DNA of 64,000 nucleotides, taken from the NCBI GenBank assembly GCA_037833965.1, contig AP031351.1, positions 21,464,501-21,528,500 on the forward strand, given 5' to 3'. Origin of the DNA: Marchantia polymorpha subsp. ruderalis (Eukaryota; Streptophyta; Marchantiopsida; Marchantiales; Marchantiaceae). The position numbers and the translations under genes are program-made. The notes below the pieces were generated by a model. That model searched no databases. It saw nothing but the letters and a program-made list of their open reading frames with translations, and was not told the origin of the DNA. Below are positions 53,724 to 64,000 of the stretch, piece by piece (the first letter of the stretch is position 1; the number at the start of each line of letters is the position of its first letter).

Positions 53724-55881
53724 TGTTGAAGAAATTGTTGGCTTTGCCACAACAACCATTTTTGAGTTTGCTAGAGTGAATCGTAAAAGATGTCAAAAGA
53801 GTACAATTAATAATGAAACAAATCCAAAAATATATATGTTGAGGAAGAAAAATCAAAATTGAAAGATCATTATATGATGGAAGTATGACAACACTCAACG
53901 TACTATCTTATGAAGACTATAGTTGAGAGCATAACTTCATCTTTCGTTGAAGATTATCCATATCATAGCATTCATAACCTCATTTTAGTTGATGGTTGTT
54001 GTATCACAATGCAGTAACATTTACAATAAAATAACTAGGAAATAGGAAGAAAAATAATCATAAAATATATTTTTTCAAAATTCATTTTCCCATAAAGATT
54101 TTACATACACACCAAGATTTTTAAAAACATTAAAGTGATTCTATGTCTTCATCTTGAAGTCTATCAGATTTTTAATATTCTCAAAGAAGCTATTTAACAA
54201 CTACTTTTCATGATACTTTTGTTGAAGGTTTTTTTAAGAAAAATGTAACATCATCTTTGCTTTCATTCAACTCATTGATGACATGAATCTCTACACATAA
54301 CACAACTGTATCTACAAGTGATTTTTTATATCATTCTATGTATTTTCTTTGAACAAATCAATCATTGACTTGCAATTTTTTCAACTCCTACTTTTAACAT
54401 CTTTTTACTTGATTTTTGTATAAAAATAATCAAAATCTCTATTGTGGTTGATTACATCAAACTTACTATCATCATATTTGAAGTGTCTTCTCTTGTTTTT
54501 TCTGGTCAATTTTACTATTATACATTTCAAATTCAAATTCCCAATTTTTTTTAAACGCATCCCAGAAATACTGTCTTCAGTTTAAATTTTGAGAAAATCA
54601 ATGATTATTTCAATGAAAATGCTTTCCATCCAATGTTCTTGAGCTCCTAGTCAAGTTCACACTCCTTTTTCTAGTCACTTTTTAGCTTTTAAATTCTGTC
54701 GCCTGACATTCTCAAGAAGCTTAACCATCAATTTGACACCGTTGATTTTAGGATACAACTCTGGCTACTATACCTGATGAATATTGAATATATTCATCCT
54801 CTAGCTCGGATGCCAATTGTAGATCGACCAATATAAGTCAGCTGACAATATATTCCCAAGGAGTTGAAATGGAGAAAACGTCACTCGTGATAAACCTGGT
54901 AACGAGAACATATAGATAAAAAAATTAAATCGTTTCTTTGAGATTTTTGATATACTCTCTTATAGGATGATAAGTTAAGTGATACGACTATCTATGATCG
55001 AACTAGCTAGATTTAAATAGAAACTGAGTTAAATTTTTTAAATATATAATATTAAATAAGTATATATATTCAAACATTCATAAGAAATAAAAATATGATG
55101 GCATGTGATATAACTTAACATCATTCACTCAACACAATCAAGCCAAACCTTATGAAATGTAGCATGTGCGAACTTCTTGTGCAACACATACCTATTCCAT
55201 GTTTGAAACCTACTATATCTAATTTTTTGAGCTATATGTTTCATAGTAGTTATTAACATAGACAACATCATGTATTCATCAATGTGAAACTAATATATAC
55301 ATTTACAACCTTGTCAAGGATCGCACTAGAAATCATCAGTATTGAGCTGAATTTCAAAATCTATAATAGATATGAATGTGTGATAACCACTCTCACAATC
55401 AAATCTTACTAGTCTAAACGACACAGAAAATATGAATGCTTTTTGAATGACAAACGTGATCACATTCTTCTTCTGTTATGCACAAACATATGAATTGATA
55501 ATATTTTTCTCGTGAACTTGTAAAGTTCATATGAAAACGTAACACCTCAAAAAGTCGCGTGGTCACAATTTCAAGACAAAATAAAATGTTTGCGTAATAT
55601 ATTATCCCATACATTGCTGTAGAGGACCAAAAATGAGATGACATATAGCGATCACAAAGATGAGAATGAATATATATATATTGGTGTTTCCATAGTTGAA
55701 TTACACTTAGATAATGTCACAGAAAAAGATAGAGAATGGATAAAAAATTCATTACAATTTTATTTAATTTGAATATCCAAGTCACTCTAAACTGTACCAG
55801 TGATAGGATTTAAAATCACAATTCTCCGAAGATTTGACTTGAGATACACTCTAAACCATTTTTGTTTTCAAATATTCATTC

Positions 55882-55913
55882 GTGGTTTGCAAGATTTATA
55901 TCTTGCAAACCAC
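55882..55913. repeat. Perfect hairpin, 14-bp arms, 4-base loop
   Basis: GTGGTTTGCAAGAT (55882-55895) pairs exactly with 55900-55913 across TTAT. It sits just beside the unassigned protein-like frame. Confidence 0.75.
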
Positions 55914-55938
55914 CGTATGTGAAAAACTCATCATCACT

Positions 55939-56130
55939 TTACCTCCCGTCGGTCAGCTCATCAACTATGGTAACTGAGGCTTCAACTGAGCCATTCAGAA
56001 GAAAGGTATACACAACCCTGACCATCAGTCCAGGGTCAACTGGACTGACGACTATGATGATGTCCGGTCTCCAGTCGCACAGACGACTATCTCGTAGCCT
56101 CCCCCTATCTTTGATTGGTGTTCCATCTAT
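55939..56130 (-). pseudogene. Unassigned protein-like fragment
   Basis: This 63-codon open frame lacks a good start. It reads with balanced, protein-like composition (for example RLCDWRPDIIIVVSPVDPG and YTFLLNGSVEAS) and is GC-richer than its AT-rich surroundings. I recognise no family. It could be a captured gene fragment or transposon remnant. Confidence 0.3.
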
Positions 56131-57807
56131 CTAATCATTGACACAAGTAATGACTGCTGGACCCAAGATTTTTGTCCAACTCAAGACCCATACAAGTTGA
56201 CAGTACTGACAAAGCACTCAATTCAACTTTTCACACTATGAGGGACGGAATGTGTACGGTTTTTATTCTCCTGAACAAGAAATGGCAGCACAAACTTCAG
56301 TTTTCCGGCTGAATGAATTACTGCGGCTTTTTTGTATTTTGCCCAAAACATCAGAAACTTCAATATTGGTTATCAACACCCTCCAGCAACCTTGGATAGT
56401 GCAAAGCTTTCATGGATAGCCCTAGAACTACAGGTCCACACAGGGTCAAATTGATAACTTTTTCTAAGTTTTAAAAAATTGCAATTGCAGGACCAATACT
56501 TTTTTTTGTTTCCAGACTCAGAAATTCCACTTGCCTCTTTCTTAGAGCATCAAGTTTGAACTTCGATTAATGTTGGAACAAGAGGAAAAACCGGATAACT
56601 ACTACCCTAACTCCGAGTGCACGATCTTCTGGTTATGTACAAGGATAGGCACAGCTGATGCCGCTGTTGCAAGCTCTTCCGTGATTCCCGACCATACTCC
56701 GACTCGACATTCTGAATATGATACTGATTACTCCCTATGCCTTCTTCACTGTTTCTTGTGTAATTATAGTTAGACTGCAGCCCACTACACCACTACACCA
56801 CTACTATTGAGTTGTCCTTGTAATCATTAGACACCACTACCCTTCCCACTACGGAGGTGTAAATGCCGGTTTACCTTGTCACCTCGGATTGGGTACTTAA
56901 ACCCAATCCGGGTCCTATGTATAACAACTCAGAGCTTCTCTCCAGGACTCAGTACCTGTGTCTCGACCCTTTCATGCATTGCTCTTGCTTTACTTTCTAA
57001 TATCTTGCAACAGCATTGGTCAATTCCGTACCAACTTCTCTCCTCTGAGACTGGAGAATGTCAAATTAGCTTGTTCCCGGCATCATGTGACCCGACACAT
57101 GGAATACATTCATGTTTATACTCATGCACTTTAAGTTTGAGAGGACGAAATGTTTTAAAAGAGCTAAACAAGTTGAGTACACGGCGATGAACAAATCATA
57201 CATGCATTCAACAAGCTCAACCTACCAGTAGCTACTTTCTAGTTTGAAACTCCGAATGCACGTTTGAAGTAACACAGAACCCTTAGAAAAAAGTCCAAGT
57301 AAGCAAAGGTTTTGTCCATCCTTTACATGTCTTGGAAGGTAATTCCACGTAAATCGTTATCCAACTAAAATGTTAGTGATTCAAGGCTTTCTAAGTTTAC
57401 ATCACGGCTTCTGCGCAGGTCAGACAACAGAATAAATGTGGATAACGGAGTAATCCGAACGCAGTAATAGATAGACTTGTAGAAAGAGAATAATATACTC
57501 TTAAATCTAAGTTCGCTGAGCACATACAAGAAAGGAAACTAGCCGTGGCATACAGCAATTTGACCACTAGTAAGTTCTCATGACTATTGGGATGGAACTG
57601 AAGCACCTAATCACATGGAAACATACTAAGGAAAACTCAACACCAATGAAAGGACAAACATGAAAGAACACCTCGATAGAGAAGGGCTGAGTCTTCTCAA
57701 AGCTCTCATATTGCTTTGGGACCAGCTCACGTGAATCGCAAGACTCAGCAACGGTAAGGTTTTTATGTAAAAGAAATGCACAGATACAAAAGTTTTCTTC
57801 CAGAAAG

Positions 57808-60800
57808 CTAGTCCTTCAGCATGCCTGTGATGTTCAGATTGGCGAGCTTCAACTTTGTCTCGATAGGCAAATAATTTTTCAAACCGGCACAAGTTCTTCT
57901 CAATACTGATAAGAGCAAGGACGGAGACAAAGTCTCGTGCACAAAGTACGTGCTTTCGAGCTCATTCCTGTCCAGCATAGATATTAGCCTGTCTAACAGC
58001 TCAGGAAACCTGTACACAAAGGCCTCGAGAGTGGACGCCCAACCAGGCTGGGACAAAAGAGAGGGAAGAGTAAGGGGAAGGTCTACAATTGCCCAGGTCG
58101 GATCCAAAGGTAGAAGAAGCGCATCAGTACTCCAGCAGCTCGCTAAAAGGGCCATGAGAATAAGAGCCTGTGGACAGAAAAATATAATTCACAAAGGTAA
58201 ATAAAAGAGCCATCAGTGATTTGTACCACAAGGTTAACAAAAACCTCAGGAGCAGCCACAACTTTCTGCATTCATATAACTAGTTGTCCTTAATCTTCTA
58301 CGAGACATTCTTGGCATAAGAACGTTATGAGAGACGCGGAGACACATATGACATGTGGGATGTGGTTTATTTACAAACCGTTGTAGGAAACGGAGAGACG
58401 AAGGCAGTGGCTAGAACATCCAGCAGCCATTCCCGTTTCTCTTCCAAGGTTGTCCTCTTAGCTGCCCAAGAAACTTCTACAAGTAGGGCTGAGATATCAA
58501 ACACAGAAACATCAGGTCAAGGTGATCAAGGCCATAAGAATATATACTTTGGCAAGCATGTTCACCGGGGATTTCACGGCATAGGCCGTGTTCATGGTTG
58601 TTATTAGGAAGGTTACATAATCCTATGACCAATACCGTTACAGGTATAGACAGAAGAATTGTCCAATGACAATCTTCGCAAAAAAGAAACACTTACCAGA
58701 AGGTCTTTGATTTGTAATTAAAGTGCGACAACTTTTCAAATCGGCGATGGAAAGACAACCAGCCGCTACAAGCTGACACCTTGCGAAAACTGCCTTCATG
58801 GTGCTGTCAGATACCTGCTGCGGCTCGAGTTGGTTGCTTATGTGTACCTACCCAATGTACAGAAGCCAGCTATATGAATAGTAGGAAGCTTTGCTAGGTG
58901 ATCATACCCTTACTACCGCAGACGTATAAGCATCGGACTCTATAAGCGACGCAGGAACTTAAAGACGACGTCTAAAATCTTCAAAACCTTGACTTAACAT
59001 ATCTTCTAGTTGAAGCTAAAACAAATTGAGAATACCTCAAGCGCGTGCAGTAACCATGTTTTCCGTGTCTTCCCGAGACATGCCACAGCTACTGACCACT
59101 CTTCGTCTACCGCCTCTTTAGAAATAGAGGATTTCTTACTGGTCCACGATAGAGTCGGGAGCAGGTTTATCAACACTATCATGCACTCTTCGAGGCAAGA
59201 TATGACTTCGTCTGCCTTGCCACTTTCTTCGAGGCTTGAGTTTGAAAAGAAAGAAGTTAAGCCTTGCCACACGTTCACTCTAAACGATGTACTCTGTACA
59301 TCATTGTCCTCAACATTCTCCAGCAGGGACCCACCGATTCCAGAGGGGTTGCATAAGTACTCTTGCACATCTCCCAGTAATTGTTTGAAGCGCAAATCTG
59401 AGAAGATTCGCTGTAGCTGGACCAGGTTTCGCATCAAGAGATTTCTCAGTGAAGGCTGCAAAGTGCTCAACCTTGATAGCTCACAAAGCTCATCAAGGAA
59501 TCTTGCAAGGGCTGGAACCTGTTGTGCATGCGCAACGGCGAACAATATACAATGCTGTCGGATTCCATTTTCAGTCTCCATTATATTGGACTGTTTAGAT
59601 CTTTCACTTTCGGCACACTCCTCCTCTCCGGCTGTATGTTGTAGAAGGCTCTGTCGGAATAATCTTCGGACAAGGGCCCCCCAATCTAAGGCAGGAAGAC
59701 GTGGGGCCTTCTGAAGGCATCTCAATAAAGAGACGACAGTTTGTGGAAGCACTGACATACTTACCTAATCATCAAACAAGCCCCAAATATCACGTCATCA
59801 ACACACACGCACCACATGCTTTTGCAAAGTAAGGACGATACAACGTGCAAAGGACAATTGAATTACATAAATCAAATTACTGCACGCCTTTGGACTAACT
59901 GCCAAACGAACAATTAGTCTTACTCACACTGACATTTGCTGGATTGTAATCAATGAGCTTGGAGCAGATTTGTCGCAGGGTACTGTCTTCTGGGAAGTCT
60001 TGAAGGCTTCGCATATGATAGGCAGACTGCGAAGACAACTCATTTGATATGCTGCTCTGACTTGCTTGATTCTCATAACCACCATTGAAGGAATTATGCG
60101 TAAAGGCAAGAGCCCATCCTGCATGGCTTCTTAACCTTGAGTCCTGCTCGTGTTTTGAAATATCAAGCAAATTCTTGATGACAGATGAAACATAATCCTC
60201 GCAGGAGGCCTCATGAAGCAAGGGTCGACTTATCATCAGTTGATGTGCACCTCCAACCTGACAGGTAACTCTGTGTCATAACCAACGTTTTCAAACCTAC
60301 ATCCAAGTGTTTGACACAGCAAACTACTTCCACTTTCTGTGACTCATAACTCCTATGTCTCACTTAGTTCGTTTACCTGCAACTTAGATGGAAAGTGCGA
60401 ATCTTGCATACGATTACTTCGTGCCTTCAACAGTGCAACACCTCCCCCAAGGACATTGGAAATCCCAATTGTTGCACCTAATTGTGCCAAGCTTCCAAAT
60501 TTCGGCTCCTTCACACCCTCCTGCAGGCAACTGACCAAAGATTCGAGTGACTCCAGGCGCAGAGAATGTGAACCGTCCTGCAAACAAGTAGCAAATGCAT
60601 TCCCTGCACCAATATACAGGGCAGCGAAAAGTGGTGAAGGCCAACTTTCCAAGATGGCAGAATTTTCAGGTTTTGTGGCGACTTGGATAAGACTCTGAAT
60701 TTTTTGTAGGATGCTATCTACCTTTTCTGTGAGTATTTCCAACCTGGATGAAACATTCAAACATGTAGGAAGCGCCAGGCAGGCACCAGCTGCCAAAAAG

Positions 60801-63800
60801 GATTTTGAAACATTCCTCTGTTCTAGGCCTTGAATGGACCCCATTTCCTCCGATTTTTCTGTAGCACATATTGAGATCCAAGAGATTATCACCTCTGTTA
60901 AAGAAGATACTAGGAGTGGACAGCAAAGTTGTTCAAGGCCGGTCACTGAGCTTCCAAGGCCCCAAACTAGGCCCACTACTGCCCAAAAGTCATCTTCTTC
61001 AAGCTTTGGGCCCTCCTCAGGTGTGAAAGTTTTTGTTAGTCTCTCCTTTGCAATCACTTCAGATCGTAACAAGCCCAAGAAATTACTCAAGGACGGTTCA
61101 GCAAGAGGACAGGTTTCAGACGTAAGCTGTACTAAGCTGAGAACAATCTGCACCAAAGCCTCCATTTCTCTCTGTCTGCTTACACCTGCTAACCCAGCCA
61201 ACGACTTGCTACCATTTTCTCCTCTTAAAAGACCTTGACATATAAATCCCAACGCAAGTCCGCATGCACCTCGGACTATACCACGGTCGCTTGCACCTGC
61301 ATACTGAAAATAGATGAACAGAAGTTAGGATCCTTATACCGAGATACCTCAAACAAGTGCTAGGCATAAGAAAAGGATATAAGAATCAAACCACGTCATG
61401 CCACGTCACCGTTGTTACAAGTTTAAAGATAATCGGCTTTGACATTACGTGATAAATTTATCTGGCCTCTAGAAAGTAGTGAAAAAATGACGTTTATCAG
61501 CGTTACGGTGATTATAGAGGTATGCATAAGATGTCGTAGAAGGTAAGTTTTATATGAGTTAAAATAAGTGTCCCTTTCACCTTCAAGAGAATTTGAATGA
61601 CTTCAGACTTGCGCTTCCAGTCAGTTGCATGTAAGCACGTAGCAACGATTCCAAGAGCAAGGGTTGCTGACCACTGCATGTGTTCATGCCCATCTTGCAA
61701 CAAGCGAGACTCCAGAAACACTGAAATCTCTTGGGCGATTCCATGCGATAGTGCTGGCAAGACCTGCATGACTCTAAGAAATTAGGATAGAACGCACCAA
61801 TGGCCTGAAGGGTCAACCAGCAAAATTTTCCACTGCCTCGGTAGGAAAAATCTATGAGAACAGAACGGTGCACTGACACATGAAGATTCCTACCCACACT
61901 CTAGGCGTCACTATCCTTACAATTTACCTTGCACAGTGCAGCTAGTGCAAGTGTCGCACTCTCTGCTACTCGCGGTATACCCTCCTCGCAGCTTGTGCGG
62001 AATATCTACATCACAGGCTTCGATTTGTTAAGTTGAAAAAAATAGGAATCAAGCAACTAAGAACGCCGTCCCTAGTTATCACATACATCGATGAGCGGGC
62101 AGCTCAAATTGCTATGGTGATTCTTCAATAACTCCAAACTTCTCTCCTAGGACAAGGTTTCAAAATTGCAATACTCATTTGCATTATAAATGAAACAGAT
62201 AAGTCGAAAATAGTGATGGTGGGAATCAAGGTGTCTAAAACCTTCACGAGATACTTCGCTGCTTTCAGTAGATTCTCTTCGGATCCAAGGGATGGACTCT
62301 CAGCCTCATAAACAGCATTCATCATGTAAAGCCAGCGAGATACGAAGGAGCACCAAGATTGCAGAGCAAGCACGGCTACAATCAAGTTGCTGTTAAGTTG
62401 AAGATGTTCAGCTGTCTCCATAAAAACTTTTTCATGTGTCGCCTGCCAAATGTTCACAGCCTGCGCCATACTCGACCACATCAACTACGGTTAGACACTC
62501 ATATAGATGTAAACGGTATTGGTGAGATTGTTGACATACTGGTTGAAAAACTTCTCTGTCCATGGCTGCAATATACAGCTGTGCCAGCTGATCTCAAGAG
62601 AGAAAAAGAATGATTAATCCAAAGATATCAACAAAAATCAGTGAACTGTATGTAATCTTATCTTAGATTCTTATAGTAGGCGCAAGTGCAGATGCATTAG
62701 CCACATAAACGCTTTCAGAGCTTAAGGAAAAGACAGTGGAGTTTTCAGATCCAGAAACCTGATTATACAAGTTCTGAAAAAAATATCTACTCCAGCAAAG
62801 ACAGATATTTAGTCAGTAAATCTCCTGAGCTTACCTTCTGAAATTCTCTTTTTGTTTGAGATAGAGTCTTCTCGGGAGCGGGTAATGCCAAACACAGCAA
62901 TGCAGCTCCAGGGAACTCGGAAATGTAGTTAACTAATTTTCCTGCATAATGTGTTTTCCATCATCATGATAATTAATGATAAACACCATGGAAAAGTTTC
63001 AAGGTTCCTGCGTCGAGGTAAACGAGAGGAGCAAAAACCCTAACATACAGATGCAACTACTGTTGATTGGCAAAATCCTGTCCAAGTACTCGAGATATGA
63101 CTGGAGTTAAAAGGGTACTAATACTATGAAGCCTTATTGTGACCTGCAGATTAACAAGAAGATAAATAGTTTTGAACATGTCAAGCCAACAGAAAGTAAT
63201 CTACTTGAATGAAGACTGAAGCAAAAGAATCCCTTGCCACACAGTCCGATGCAAGTTGAAGGGCAAGGGATAGCAACACATGCGTATTAAGTGGACGCAA
63301 CAGAATACAGGGAGCGAAGAACTGAAATAACGACTTGGAAAAGGACATTTTAGCATAGTCTGTTTTACCAAGGAAAGGATATGCAAGATTGGATGCTATC
63401 AATGCTGAATAGAAATCAGCATCGATAGCATATGACAGAAGGGTTGACGAAAAACATAACGTCCATCTTTGTCAATCTTTAATTTCATGTTGAAAAAATG
63501 CATACTTCTGGTTGTATTTGCTATGAGAAGGTTTAAATGCCTAGCAGAACAAGATATCTCAAACATAGATCGGTAAAATTATATAAGATCATACGCGAAG
63601 TATTATATGCTGCAGCAGAGTTTAAGGCCGCAGGCAGAGCCTTCAATAGCTTCCCTAATTTGCTAGTGACCACTTTTGCCTCACGTTGAGCTCGAAATCT
63701 CTCTCTGAAAATGCGATAAAGAAGCGTGTCGTTAAACTTACAGCACAGCAAATAAGAGGAAAGCTTCTGAAAAGAACCAGTATTCTGCTGCAAAATTCAC

Positions 63801-64000
63801 GTCTTTAGAAAGTACGTCACGGGCATAAAGGTACTCTAAGTGAGTCATCAAACAAAAACATCTTGCACTTGCCTGTGCTCAAACAGGAGAACTTTGCCTA
63901 CGAGCTCCTCACATAATGGTAGCACTTCAGTTGACGTCTCAGAGAAGAGCAACTTAACTTGATTCCACCTTTTGTCAGGGCAAACGGTTTCCAGGTCGTC
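57808..64000 (-). CDS. RST1/focadhesin-like protein, C-terminal part (5' end outside window)
   Basis: In Arabidopsis RST1, a large alpha-solenoid protein, acts in cuticular wax and embryo development and links the cytoplasmic exosome to the SKI complex. The exons, in coding order from the edge, are 64000-63873, 63704-63595, 63404-63205, 63143-about 63060, 62941-62835, 62773-about 62705, 62587-62540, 62484-62242, 62146-62087, 62005-61928, 61763-61581, 61303-60377, 60257-59928, 59764-59036, 58847-58697, 58488-58379 and 58167-57808. They give roughly 1300 residues out of an expected 1800 or so. Family-like segments are QWSATLALGIVATCLHATD, VRGACGLALGFICQGLL and LPALDWGALVRRLFR, in repeated helical units. 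The stop is at 57808-57810. The donor at 63872 is GC rather than GT. The junction between 63060 and 62941 is not resolved. Confidence 0.85.

Larger units (their letters stand above)
50920..57600. other. AT-rich repeat-like spacer
   Basis: The region is mostly AT-rich, without any gene I recognise. It contains a 28-bp tandem duplication, a perfect 50-bp palindrome, small hairpins at 55882-55913 and 56885-56910, and an unassigned protein-like frame at 55939-56130 (-). Positions 56780-57010 have a CCACTACA microrepeat and a TATA-like leader that resembles part of an LTR, but no matching second LTR was found. Confidence 0.5.

Noticed and set aside
56780..57010. LTR-like leader sequence with a microrepeat and a 10-bp hairpin at 56885-56910
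   Set aside because: No second LTR, primer-binding site or polyprotein was found, so a solo LTR cannot be supported from this window.
59010..59714. 234-codon + strand frame
   Set aside because: It is the antisense shadow of the large RST1-like exon at 59036-59764, which has family-like sequence.
1..64000. tRNA, rRNA and CRISPR-like arrays
   Set aside because: I looked for TTCGA-type tRNA arms, rRNA-like blocks and regular repeat-spacer patterns and saw none that held up. A covariance-model scan was not possible.

Overview
The window looks like a stretch of nuclear DNA from a land plant, most likely a bryophyte (moss or liverwort). Five multi-exon protein genes carry ordinary GT-AG introns, mostly 60-400 bases long. 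All five belong to plant families, and four have architectures found across plants. The intergenic DNA is AT-rich and is interrupted by CpG-rich promoter or leader islands. Nothing prokaryotic is present: no operons, CRISPR arrays or ribosome binding sites. The species cannot be named from the sequence. The exon models were built by hand, by joining GT/AG sites in frame and comparing with remembered family features. No database was searched.

Left part (1-20 kb, + strand). Positions 1-6.8 kb hold no gene I can support. A complete 15-exon rhamnogalacturonate lyase (polysaccharide lyase family 4) lies at 6813-12883. A CpG-rich island at about 14.3-15.1 kb precedes a 6-exon Agenet/Tudor-domain gene at 16199-19760.

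Middle (20-39 kb). Positions 19.8-28.3 kb are gene-poor and repeat-derived. They hold a decayed retrotransposon gag fragment with two CCHC zinc knuckles (- strand, 24480-25170), one copy of a dispersed short element, and a segment at about 23.4-24.5 kb whose dinucleotide statistics run opposite to its surroundings. An EDR2-like gene (PH, START and DUF1336 domains, about 22 exons, - strand) fills 28319-36983. Its upstream side is a strong CpG-rich island at 37.0-38.6 kb.

Right part (39-64 kb). AT-rich DNA at 38.7-41.9 kb is followed by another GC-rich island (about 41.95-43.3 kb) and an isolated exon that encodes a signal peptide (44572-44668, +). A FAD-dependent monooxygenase gene (- strand, 45432-48904) comes next. 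Positions 49-57.8 kb are mostly AT-rich repeat DNA, with a perfect 50-bp palindrome, a 28-bp tandem duplication and a second copy of the dispersed element. The last 6.2 kb encode the C-terminal part of an RST1/focadhesin-like protein (- strand) that runs off the right edge.

The genes do not form a functional cluster. They touch pectin degradation, chromatin reading, lipid-linked defence signalling, a flavin oxygenase of unknown substrate, and the RST1 system of RNA surveillance and cuticular lipid. No undescribed multi-gene system is convincingly present. The most unusual signals are the reversed dinucleotide polarity at 23.4-24.5 kb, the 50-bp palindrome, several perfect small hairpins inside introns, and the signal-peptide exon.
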